Below, in pieces: positions 43,747-51,599 of a stretch of 64,000 nt of DNA. Made by a program: the position numbers and the translations under genes. The notes beneath the pieces are model-generated. The model had not been told where the DNA came from. It was given only the letters and a program-made list of their open reading frames with translations, and made no database searches. Numbering within the stretch: position 1 is the stretch's first letter; every line of letters starts with the position of its first letter. Source of the stretch: Solwaraspora sp. WMMA2065 (GTDB taxonomy: Bacteria; Actinomycetota; Actinomycetes; Mycobacteriales; Micromonosporaceae); the NCBI RefSeq assembly GCF_030345075.1, contig NZ_CP128361.1, positions 5,270,001 to 5,334,000 on the forward strand, in the 5' to 3' direction.

Positions 43747-44267
43747 ATCCCAGCATTGGCTGTGTTGCTGCATCTGCGGATGCGTACCCTGGCCGCCCTC
43801 CACATGGCCACCGGCGGCTACGGGCAGGCCCAGCAGATCATCGCCGCTCGGACCGGGGTCACAATCGGCTGGGCGCAACTGACCGGCCGGGCCCACGACT
43901 TCAACCCACTACGGGCACGCAACGCCGGGGCCGACCTACCCGCCACCGACGTGATCCTGATGCAGGCCGACGGTAAGGGCATCGCGGTCCGCACTCCTAT
44001 CGGCTGGCCCATCGCCACCGGTCGCATAGAAGGCTCCTGCCGCTACATCATCGAAGACAGATTCGGCATCACCGGCGCCCGATGGTCCCCACGGGAGCAG
44101 AAGATATCCTCAAACTCCGCGTCATCGTCTCCAACGAAGACCTCAACGACTACATGACATATTACGACAAGCGTTACCAGGAAGAACACCGCCTAGCCCG
44201 CCAGCATCCCCACCCCGGCCTCGCCGAATGTAAACAACGCACCCCTCAAAAAGATGCACCCGAGTGA
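43747..44267 (+). pseudogene. ISKra4-family transposase remnant
   Basis: The first frame gives [20 protein letters not shown], then [20 protein letters not shown] and FGITGARWS, the conserved ISKra4 C-terminal block. A frameshift near 44095 moves the continuation to the frame at 44082-44267: [20 protein letters not shown] and YDKRYQEEHRLARQ. Much of the protein between the N-terminal and C-terminal blocks is deleted. Non-functional. Confidence 0.75.
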
Positions 44268-44326
44268 TGTCAGCGGAGTCACGAAGCTTCCCGACTCTCT
44301 CATCGAAAACAAGAATAGGTATTGTC

Positions 44327-45490
44327 ATGAGTAGGCAATTCGCATTGCTTCTCCGAGGCCTTCCTGGCACCGGGAAGACCACGACAGCAGCTCTGCTACG
44401 GAACGCGTTGAACCCTGCGGTTCGCGTCTCCAACGATTCCGTGCGTTACATGGCCCAACCGCGGGACTTTGCGGCGTTTACATTGGACGCCTCCGAGAGG
44501 GCTTGCTTCGACCTTGCATTGTCGTATCACGACAGTGGATTCACGCCGATCGTTGATGGTGTCTTCGAGGACGTCGAAACGCTGATAAGCGAGGAATTGC
44601 GGTTCGCGCGCCGCGGCTGCAAGCTTGTCATCGTCTCGTTTACCGCAGAAATGAGCGACCTGATCGAGCGCAACGACTTACGCCATCCGCTTCAGCGGAT
44701 GGATGAATCTCGCCTGGCGAAGTTGCAAGCGAGCTTTCGCAACGCCGGGTACGCGCTATCAATCGGCGGCAAAATGCCTGAGGAGGTCTGCGAGGACGTT
44801 CTCGACGTTATCGAGGAGCGGCGTTCCCAATGGCAGGAGCCGCCTGTAAGGCCGGAAGAGGTCGATGTTCTCTTTCTGCGCCACGGCACTCCGGAGCACC
44901 CGGAGGGGATCTACGCGGATCCCTTCGCGATGGGGCTCTCCCCCTGCGGCCGGGCTGAGGCGCGCGCCGCACGTCACGCGGTGCTGCGGTTCGCACCGGA
45001 TGCCGTATTCAGCTCAGACTTTGCCCGCGCCATCGAGACTGCGGAGCTAGCGATTGCGGGCACCAAACGGGAAATTGAGATTTCCAAAGCACTACGGGAG
45101 CGGGTGTTCCTTCAACTGGTCGGTAAAGAGTTCACCGCAATACGGGCTGAGTTGGACGCAGAGGCCGAGGGCATCCTGACCGGTAATAGCGATCTGGCCC
45201 AGCTCCCCGGAGAGGAGAGGTATGCGGAAGCGCGTGCACGCGTGCTCGACTTCTTCGGCAGCCTACCTGGGCGTTTCGGCGGCAAGCGCGTCTTGGTGGT
45301 AGCACACGACGGCCCGCATCAGTGGCTCGTCGAGCAGGCGCTAGGCGTGGACCTCCAGGGCGTGCGCCGATACCGCTGGGACGCTGGTAGCTTCAGCCGG
45401 TTTACCGTCTCGCCCAGTCAGATCCGGTTAGAGGGAATGAATATAGGACCCAGTGCGGTGGTGTCCGGTCTGGAAACCGGGGCTGTGTAG
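44327..45490 (+). CDS. P-loop kinase / histidine phosphatase fusion protein
   Basis: 387 residues from ATG 44327 (weak AGG 8 nt upstream). Residues 1-~165 form a P-loop kinase of the polynucleotide-kinase/zeta/Pfk2-like group: Walker A LRGLPGTGKTT (9-19), RVSNDSVRYM, and the strand TPIVDGVFEDVE. Residues ~180-360 are a histidine phosphatase: FLRHGTPEH with the phospho-accepting H186, VFSSDFARAIETAELA, and VVAHDGPHQW with the second His (H327). Kinase plus phosphatase in one chain resembles bifunctional PFKFB enzymes or nucleic-acid repair proteins; the substrate cannot be told from sequence. GC content is lower than the neighbours and mobile-element remnants lie on both sides, so it is probably transferred cargo. 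Confidence 0.8.
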   Translation: MSRQFALLLRGLPGTGKTTTAALLRNALNPAVRVSNDSVRYMAQPRDFAAFTLDASERACFDLALSYHDSGFTPIVDGVFEDVETLISEELRFARRGCKLVIVSFTAEMSDLIERNDLRHPLQRMDESRLAKLQASFRNAGYALSIGGKMPEEVCEDVLDVIEERRSQWQEPPVRPEEVDVLFLRHGTPEHPEGIYADPFAMGLSPCGRAEARAARHAVLRFAPDAVFSSDFARAIETAELAIAGTKREIEISKALRERVFLQLVGKEFTAIRAELDAEAEGILTGNSDLAQLPGEERYAEARARVLDFFGSLPGRFGGKRVLVVAHDGPHQWLVEQALGVDLQGVRRYRWDAGSFSRFTVSPSQIRLEGMNIGPSAVVSGLETGAV

Positions 45491-45583
45491 GAGAATTCTC
45501 CGGACACAGTTTGCGCAGCTACCTGCGGGTGGCCCTGCTGGAAGTGTAACGTTTTCGTGTGTCGTTCGAGAAGTCGGGTTCGG

Positions 45584-45790
45584 CTACGCGGCCTGCTCAT
45601 ACTCGGTGATAAACCCGTGGGCGACCTTCCTGCGCTGTACTCGGACGGCATCCAGGTTGGTCACCGGCGCAGGGACGGCGTCCCGGTCAGGTGGGCGTTG
45701 CCTGCGGCCCTGATGCGGCCGATGCCCGTTGTGGTGCGTGAGGTACTCGCCGAGCACGGCGAGCAGGTGTTGGGTGTTATAGCGGTAGCG
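45584..45790 (-). pseudogene. C-terminal fragment of an integrase-core (rve) transposase
   Basis: On the minus strand, about 65 residues ending in TAG at 45584: LLAVLGEYLTHHNGHRPHQG, then VAHGFITEYEQAA, the classic C-terminus of IS3/IS481-like transposases. The rest is missing; the frame runs straight into an unrelated gene fragment at ~45790, so the piece is fused by deletion or insertion. It differs from the rve remnant at 39291. Confidence 0.7.
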
Positions 45791-46400
45791 GCCGGCGTGC
45801 ACCGCCGCCGTCAGTCCGATCGCCAGCCCTCGTCCCAGCACGTGCCGGCCGGTGTCGGCGGCGCACTTCGCACATTCCGGTATCGGCTGATGGACCGGAT
45901 CGAGCGACATGCCTACATCCGCACCAGCGTCGCCCGCCTCGATCGCGGTGTCCACCATCGTTGCCATGCCGCGCCCCTTCACAGCGCGGTTCGCCCACCC
46001 GGCGAGCACTCCAGCCGCGCCGCGCAGCGGCGCCGCGGACAGCGCGGCCATGCGGGTCAGCTCGTCGCCGAGGTGATGCCCGGCCAGGATCGCCGTGTGC
46101 CGACGGGCCCGGGTCAGTGCCCGGTCGGTCAGTGCGAGCAGCTCGGGTATCTCGACCAGGTTCTCGATGACGCGGTCCGAAAGCCGATCGACAGGTTCTC
46201 CTCACCCACCTCATAGGCGCTGCCGTGGCGGCGGACGCCGAGGTAGACGGTGGCCGCCGCGACTGGCAGCGGCGCCCCGGCGGGCTGGCTCGCCCAGGCC
46301 AGGGCAAACGCGGCGAGTATGTCCCTGTGCCGGCCGAACGGACGCTGGTCGGCACCGAAAGGCGTTTCCGGCCACTGCAGGTTCGTGTACTCACGCACGA
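45786..46400 (-). pseudogene. Frameshifted hypothetical gene, 3' end replaced by IS sequence
   Basis: It begins near GTG 46397 (VREYTNLQWPETPFG), overlapping the stop of the small gene upstream. The first frame runs through RHRDILAAFALAWASQPAGA, ATVYLGVRRHGSAYEVGEEN and LSIGF. Near 46180 a one- or two-base change shifts the frame, and the second frame continues RVIENLVEIPELLALTDRAL, GRGMATMVDTAIEAGDAGAD and AADTGRHVLGRGLAIGLTAA, until it meets the transposase tail at ~45790. No domain was recognised. Its neighbours suggest a remnant of the integrated element's own genes. Confidence 0.5.
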
Positions 46401-46621
46401 GCGTGCCCACCTCCTTTGGCCGCCGTGCCGACGTTAGAGACGGTGCGGATGCTGGCACCGAGGTACTTGGCGAAGTGGTTGCGCTTGAACCGGTACCGCG
46501 CCCAAATTTCCGACACCGGTTCCTTCAAGAGGTTGCCGAGCGGCTCCAGCAGGTCCGGGGCGTCGTAGACCGTGTGGGTGTCGAAAACCTCATCCATGCT
46601 GGCCACAGCCGTCTTGATCAC
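46391..46621 (-). CDS. Small hypothetical protein
   Basis: 76 residues from GTG 46621, or 68 from ATG 46597 (MDEVFDTHTVYDAPDLLEPL). The middle is helical and basic (ARYRFKRNHFAKYLGASIRT). It ends HARA and its TGA overlaps the start of the downstream frameshifted gene, so the two formed an operon. No family is recognised. It lies just left of the IS256 element. Confidence 0.45.
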   Translation of the reverse strand: MIKTAVASMDEVFDTHTVYDAPDLLEPLGNLLKEPVSEIWARYRFKRNHFAKYLGASIRTVSNVGTAAKGGGHARA

Positions 46622-46747
46622 CGAGACAAGGAGGCTGGTGCCGACTCTCGGCCTGGATGGGCCTGTAGGGAGATCTGTGTAACGGATGTCAGTAGAAGTC
46701 CGTTATGACCGGTGGGTAGCCGGTCGACACAGTGAGGACCAGTTTCG

Positions 46748-47689
46748 ATGACACTTTCAACGGTGGAGCAGTACGACTCCGGCGTCGATGTCGACGCGGA
46801 GGTCGCGGCGTTGACGCGGCGGATCGCCGCTGACGGGCCGCGGCTGCCGCTGGCGGCGGCGGTGCCGGACGAGGCGGCGGCGCGTGAGGCGGCCCGCCGG
46901 GCGGTGGCGGATCTGATCGACAAGCAGGCCCTGGACGCGTTGCTGGCCCAGGTCAAGGGTGACGGGCTGCGGCTGACCGGGCCGGGCGGGTTCCTGTCCG
47001 AGCTGGTACGCGCCGTTCTGGAACGGGGGCTGCGGGCCGAGTTGACCGAGCATCTGGGCTACGCCCGTCGTGACGCGACGGGTAACGGCTCGGGCAACTC
47101 GCGTAACGGGTCGACCGCGAAGACGGTGCAGACCGAGATCGGCCCGGTCGATGTGAAGGTGCCCCGGGACCGGGCGGGCACGTTCACCCCGATGCTGGTG
47201 CCGAAGAACGCCCGCCGGCTCGGTGGCCTGTCGGACGTGATCATCAGCCTGTACGCGGGTGGGATGACGGTCCGCGACATCTGTCACCACCTGCAGCGGG
47301 TCTACGGCACCGAGGTGTCACCCGACACGGTCTCCACCATCACCGACGAAGTTCTGGAGGAGGTGAAGGCGTGGCAGCACCGGCCGTTGGACGAGGTGTA
47401 CCCGATCGTCTACGTCGACGCGTTGATGGTGAAGGTCCGCGACGGCGCCCAGGTCCGTAACAAGGCCTGTTACCTCGTCGTGGGGGTCAACACCGACGGG
47501 GTCAAGCACGTCCTCGGTATCTGGGTGCAGCAGACCGAGGGGGCGAAGTTCTGGATGCAGGTCTGCACCGAGCTGCGTAACCGTGGCGTGCGTGATGTGC
47601 TGATCGCCTGCTGTGACGGGTTGACCGGTCCGCCCGAGGCGATCGAGGCGGTGTGGCCGCACACCACCGTGCAGACGTGTGTGGTGCAT
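46748..47689 (+). pseudogene. IS256-family transposase, N-terminal part (interrupted by RIT)
   Basis: 314 codons from ATG 46748 (MTLSTVEQYDSGVDVDAEV). Conserved blocks: GFLSELVRAVLERGLRAELT, GNSRNGSTAKTVQTEIGPVD, VYPIVYVDALMVKVRDG with the first catalytic Asp, and VLIACCDGLTGPPEAIEAVW with the second. At VQTCVVH the gene is broken by the RIT element (GTGCAT duplicated). Without splicing or excision the frame continues 27 codons into RIT sequence and stops at 47770. It is rejoined in frame by 51043-51558. Confidence 0.88.
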
Positions 47690-47719
47690 TACTCCGAGGT
47701 CGCGGTTATGCCGATGCCG
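47690..47719. repeat. Left terminal inverted repeat of the RIT element
   Basis: Thirty bases, an exact inverse of 50979-51008. It contains TTATGCCGAT, half of the palindrome found at the outer right end (51016-51035), so recombinase core sites may be shared. Confidence 0.85.
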
Positions 47720-47820
47720 CGGCGTATGCCGGTGCGGCTGTTCAGGTCCGTTCTGGTGTTGTCGGCATAATCGCGGCGGGTTGACGCTGGCCTCTCCTTT
47801 GATTGGAGGGGTTGGTGGTG

Positions 47821-49026
47821 ATGGATCTTCTGGGAGCCCGGGTGGTCGGGCCTTTGGAGTCGCACGCGGCGGGGTACGCCGCGCATCTTGAGCAGCGCGG
47901 CTACACCTTGGCGACGCGGCGTAACTGGATGACGCTGGTGGCGCACCTGAGCCGGTGGCTGGCGGGTGAAGGGCTGGGTGCGGCGGGGTTGACGGGGCAG
48001 GTGGCGCGTCGTTACGTCGCGGCTCGTGCGGCGGCCGGCTACCGTGCCTGCCGTTCATCCCGGTCACTGGACCCGTTGCTGTCGTACCTGCGTGACGTGC
48101 AGGCGGCGCCGGCCGAGCCGCCTGCCGCTGTGTCGGCTGGCGATGCGCTGGTGGAGCGGTTCCGGGCGTACTTGCTGGCGGAACGCGGGGTGAAGCCTGA
48201 CGTCGCCGAGTTCTACGTCGTGTCTGTGCGACCGTTCGTGTCCACGGTGATGGTCGGCGACGGCGTTGACGCGGCGAGGCTGTCGGCGCGGACGGTGACG
48301 GCGTACCTGTCCGGGTTGACCCGTTCGTTGGCGCCCAAGACCGTTCAGGGTCGCGCGTCGGCGTTGCGGGCGCTGCTGCGGTTCTGGTTCCTCGACGGCG
48401 TCGCCGACACCGATCTGTCGGTGTCCGTGCCGAAGGTCGCGCACCGCGCGTCGGGTCTGCCCAAAGGGCTACCCGCAGAGCAGGTCACGGCACTGCTCGC
48501 GTCGTGCGACACGCACAGCGTGAACGGGCTGCGGGACCGGGCGATCCTGACCATGTTGGCGCGTATGGGCCTGCGGGCCGGTGAGGTCGCGGGGCTGCAG
48601 CTCGACGATCTGGACTGGAGGCAGGGCGAGGTCGTGGTGCGCGGCAAGGGCGGCCATCGTGACCGCCTGCCGCTGCCGGTCGACGTCGGGCAGGCCTTGG
48701 TCGACTATCTCGAAGCGGGTCGGCCCGCGGGCGCGCTGGACCGGTGCGTGTTCGTCCGGGTGAAGTCCCCGCGTCGTGGACTGACCAGCATCGGCGTGAC
48801 GCAGGTGGTCAACGCGGCCGGGCACCGCGCCGGGCTGGGCACTGTTTACGCCCATCGGCTGCGGCACAGCGCGGCGACCGCGATGCTGGCCGCGGGGGCG
48901 CCGCTGACCGAGATCGGCCAGGTGCTGCGTCACCGCAGCGTGTTGACCACGGCCATCTACGCCAAGGTCGACATCGCGGCGCTGCGCAGCCTGGCGATGC
49001 CTTGGCCGCAGGAGGTGAGGCGATGA
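47821..49026 (+). CDS. ritA: Tyrosine recombinase RitA
   Basis: 401 residues; ATG 47821 lies 10 nt after GGAGGGG (GTG 47815 and 47818 are alternatives). An N-terminal SAM-like region (~10-190) is longer than in RitB and RitC. The catalytic domain (~220-385) has GLRAGEVAGLQL (first Arg), KGGHRDRLP, HRLRHSAAT (His-x-x-Arg), QVLRHRSVLTT and the nucleophile in AIYAKVD. First gene of the RIT trio; its TGA overlaps the ATG of ritB. Confidence 0.88.
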   Translation: MDLLGARVVGPLESHAAGYAAHLEQRGYTLATRRNWMTLVAHLSRWLAGEGLGAAGLTGQVARRYVAARAAAGYRACRSSRSLDPLLSYLRDVQAAPAEPPAAVSAGDALVERFRAYLLAERGVKPDVAEFYVVSVRPFVSTVMVGDGVDAARLSARTVTAYLSGLTRSLAPKTVQGRASALRALLRFWFLDGVADTDLSVSVPKVAHRASGLPKGLPAEQVTALLASCDTHSVNGLRDRAILTMLARMGLRAGEVAGLQLDDLDWRQGEVVVRGKGGHRDRLPLPVDVGQALVDYLEAGRPAGALDRCVFVRVKSPRRGLTSIGVTQVVNAAGHRAGLGTVYAHRLRHSAATAMLAAGAPLTEIGQVLRHRSVLTTAIYAKVDIAALRSLAMPWPQEVRR

Positions 49027-49952
49027 CCACCGATCCGCGGGCCGCGCTGGCCGACTACCTGAAGCTGCGGCGCGGGCTGGGCTATGGGCTACGCCGCGAC
49101 GAGAAGCTGATCGTGCAGTTCCTCGACTATCTCGACGACCTCGGCCGCACCGCGTTCACCGTCGATGATGCGTTGGCCTGGGCGAAGCTGCCGGAGCCGG
49201 CCAGCCCGGGCTGGCCGGGAATGCGGCTGTCCGTGGTGCGCAGCTTCGCCGCCTACCTGCACGCCCTGGACCCGACGGTGCCGGTCGTCCCGCCCGGACT
49301 CCTGCCAAGCCGGGGACGCCGGGCGGTGCCTTACCTCTACTCCGACGCCGACCTGGCCGCCCTGTTACAGCAGACCGAGTCGCTGAAGACACCGCTGCGC
49401 ACCGCTACTATGCGCACGCTCATCGGGCTGCTCGCGGTCACCGGCATGCGTCTGGGCGAGGCGCTGGCCGCCGATGACAGCGACCTCGACGCCGACGCCG
49501 GTGTCCTGGTGGTGCGGCACGCCAAGTTCGGCAAGCAGCGCCTGCTGCCGCTGCACGACAGCACCGTCGCCGCGCTGACCGCCTACCGCGCGATCCGCCA
49601 CGCGTGGTTCCCCACCCCGGTCAGCCCCGCCCTGCTTGTGTCGCAGGCAGGCACCCGCCTGCTCGTCTTCAACGTCGGCGTGACCTTCGCCCGGCTCGCC
49701 CGCCGGGCCGGGCTGGCCCCACGCTCGCCGTCATGCCGTCCCCGGCCGCACGACCTACGCCACACGTTCGCGGTCCGCACCCTGCTGGGCTGGTATCGCG
49801 ACGGCGCCGACATCGACACCCGGCTACCTCTGCTGTCGACCTACCTGGGGCACGTGTCGCCGAAGAACACGTACTGGTACCTCGACGCCGCGCCCGAGCT
49901 GATGGCCGAGGCCGCCCAAAGGCTGCGATCGGCGTCAGGACCACGGCCATGA
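49023..49952 (+). CDS. ritB: Tyrosine recombinase RitB
   Basis: 309 residues from ATG 49023, overlapping ritA by 4 bp. N-terminal core-binding region ~1-110 (LADYLKLRRGLGYGLRRDEK). Catalytic motifs: TGMRLGEALAADD (first Arg), VRHAKFGKQRLLPL (Lys), RPHDLRHTFAVRTL (His-x-x-Arg), STYLGHVSPKNTYWYLD (His and nucleophile Tyr). The substitutions against RitA and RitC show the three are old paralogues, not recent duplicates. Confidence 0.88.
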   Translation: MTTDPRAALADYLKLRRGLGYGLRRDEKLIVQFLDYLDDLGRTAFTVDDALAWAKLPEPASPGWPGMRLSVVRSFAAYLHALDPTVPVVPPGLLPSRGRRAVPYLYSDADLAALLQQTESLKTPLRTATMRTLIGLLAVTGMRLGEALAADDSDLDADAGVLVVRHAKFGKQRLLPLHDSTVAALTAYRAIRHAWFPTPVSPALLVSQAGTRLLVFNVGVTFARLARRAGLAPRSPSCRPRPHDLRHTFAVRTLLGWYRDGADIDTRLPLLSTYLGHVSPKNTYWYLDAAPELMAEAAQRLRSASGPRP

Positions 49953-50926
49953 CCGCCGTCGCGACCACGGTGCAGGCATTCTTCACCAACCGACTGATCG
50001 CGCAGCGGCAGGCCAGTCCGCACACCGTCGCCGCCTACCGCGACGCCATCCGCATGCTGCTGCAGTTCGCCAGCACCAGGACCGCCAAGCCCTTGTCCAA
50101 GCTGGACTTCGCCGACCTGGACGCGACCACAGTCGCCGCGTTCCTGGATCACCTGGAACGACAGCGGGCCAACAGCGTCCGCAGCCGCAACGCCCGCCTC
50201 GCCGCGATCCACTCCCTGTTCGCCTTCGCCGCGCTGCACCACCCCGAGCACAGCGACGACATCACCCGAGTGTTGGCCATCCCCGCCAAACGAGGCGATC
50301 ACCGCATCATCGAGTTCCTCACCGACGAGGAAACCAACGAACTGCTCGACCAGCCCGACCGCGCCACCCGCACCGGCCGCCGCGACCACACCATGCTGCA
50401 CCTGGCCGTCCAGACAGGGCTTCGCGCCGGCGAACTGACCGCGCTGCGTCGCCGGGACACCCATCTCGGCGCAGGACCCCATGTCAGCTGCCTTGGCAAG
50501 GGCCGCAAGCGGCGCGCCACCCCCCTGACCACCGACACCGTCAACCTGCTCCGAACCTGGATGGCCGAACGCGGCGGCGAACCCGACGACGTGTTGTTCC
50601 CGACCAACCGCGGCGGCGCACTCAGCCACGACGCACTCGCCCAACGGCTCGCCGTCTACGTCGCGCGATGCCCCCGACTGACCGCAAGAACCATCACCCC
50701 ACACGTCCTGCGGCACACCGCCGCCATGCGCCTGCTGCACGCCGGCGTCGACATCACCGTCATCGCGCTCTGGCTCGGCCACGAAAGCGTCGCCACGACC
50801 CAGATCTACCTACGTGCGGACATGGAACTCAAGCAGCGAGCCCTCGACCGAACAACTCCGACCGGCACACAACCCGGCCGCTACCGCACGCCCGACCGCC
50901 TGCTCGCCTTCCTCGAAGCCCTGTGA
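49949..50926 (+). CDS. ritC: Tyrosine recombinase RitC
   Basis: 325 residues from ATG 49949, overlapping ritB by 4 bp. N-terminal phage-integrase SAM-like region (RQASPHTVAAYRDAIRMLLQ, ~20-40). Catalytic motifs: TGLRAGELTALRRRD (first Arg), LGKGRKRRATPL (Lys), TPHVLRHTAAMRLL (His-x-x-Arg), LWLGHESVATTQIYLRAD (His and Tyr). The stop lies 52 bp before the right inverted repeat. Confidence 0.88.
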   Translation: MTAVATTVQAFFTNRLIAQRQASPHTVAAYRDAIRMLLQFASTRTAKPLSKLDFADLDATTVAAFLDHLERQRANSVRSRNARLAAIHSLFAFAALHHPEHSDDITRVLAIPAKRGDHRIIEFLTDEETNELLDQPDRATRTGRRDHTMLHLAVQTGLRAGELTALRRRDTHLGAGPHVSCLGKGRKRRATPLTTDTVNLLRTWMAERGGEPDDVLFPTNRGGALSHDALAQRLAVYVARCPRLTARTITPHVLRHTAAMRLLHAGVDITVIALWLGHESVATTQIYLRADMELKQRALDRTTPTGTQPGRYRTPDRLLAFLEAL

Positions 50927-50978
50927 TTATGCCGATCCGACGACCACGAGCACCGCCACTGAACAGCGCCGGAGCACC

Positions 50979-51008
50979 CGGCATCGGCATAACCGCGACC
51001 TCGGAGTA
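50979..51008. repeat. Right terminal inverted repeat of the RIT element
   Basis: Thirty bases, an exact inverse of 47690-47719. It is followed by 28 bp that have no counterpart on the left and include the palindrome at 51016-51035. Confidence 0.85.
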
Positions 51009-51015
51009 ATGGATC

Positions 51016-51035
51016 TTATGCCGATATCGGCATAA
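51016..51035. promoter_or_regulatory. 20-bp perfect palindrome at the outer right end of the RIT element
   Basis: TTATGCCGATATCGGCATAA is a perfect palindrome one base from the RIT/IS256 junction. Its half TTATGCCGAT also occurs in both 30-bp terminal repeats. Placement and symmetry suggest a recombinase binding or strand-exchange site. Confidence 0.5.
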
Positions 51036-51042
51036 CGTGCAT

Positions 51043-51558
51043 CTGATCCGGGCGGCGACGAAGTTCGTGTCCTACAAGGACCGTAGGGTGATGGCCGCCG
51101 CGTTGAAGGACATCTACACCGCTCCGACGGTGGAGGCGGCCGAGACCGCGATGCTCGGTTTCGCCGACAGCCCGCTCGGTAGGCGGTACCCGGCCGCGGT
51201 CGCGGTCTGGGAACGGGCGTGGGATCGGTTCACTCCGTTCCTGGCGTTCCCGCCCGAGGTCCGCCGGATCATCTACACCACCAACGCGATCGAGAGTTTC
51301 AACTACCAGATCCGGAAGATCATCAAGAACCGTGGGCATTTCCCCACCGACGACGCCGTGATCAAGCTGATCTGGCTCGCGATCGCCGACATCGAGGACA
51401 AACGCGCCCGGCAACGCGCCGCCGAGGCCGGTAGACCCGCGAACTCCCGCACCGCGCCGCCACGGCTGGTCGAAGGCGCCGGCGTGCACGGCTGGAAACA
51501 GGCCCTCAACGCGTTGGACCTGTTCTTCCCGAACCGTATCCCCATCGATGCCCGATAG
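51043..51558 (+). pseudogene. IS256-family transposase, C-terminal part
   Basis: 171 codons plus stop, in frame with 46748-47689 if the RIT is removed (CVVH-LIRAATKFVSYKDRRV). It holds LKDIYTAPTVEAAE, RFTPFLAFPPEVRRIIYTTN, and AIESFNYQIRKIIKNRGHFP with the catalytic Glu, ending HGWKQALNALDLFFPNRIPI. No own start. Its last part also appears in the deleted derivative at 36114-36416. Confidence 0.85.
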
Positions 51559-51599
51559 TTGGACAGGATAGGGCGTTACACAGAAATTCGGACAGGCTC

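Larger units (their letters stand above)
47690..51036 (+). mobile_element. RIT element (recombinase in trio)
   Basis: Three tyrosine recombinase genes in the same direction, each overlapping the next by 4 bp (ATGA), are enclosed by a perfect 30-bp inverted repeat (47690-47719 and 50979-51008, both holding CTCCGAGGTCGCGGTTATGC). The right end carries an extra 28 bp with the 20-bp palindrome at 51016-51035. The direct repeat GTGCAT (47684-47689 and 51037-51042) marks the target in the IS256 transposase. The layout is that of published RIT elements. Confidence 0.88.
46661..51597 (+). mobile_element. IS256-family element carrying an inserted RIT element
   Basis: The terminal inverted repeats are GCCTGTAGGGAGATCTGTG (46661) and GCCTGTCCGAATTTCTGTG (read inward from 51597), about 23 bp and imperfect. 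Without the RIT insert and one 6-bp duplication the IS is 1,584 bp, with a complete 485-codon transposase frame. An internally deleted relative lies at 36114-36416. No target duplication flanks it. Its right end cuts the integrase gene. Confidence 0.82.
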
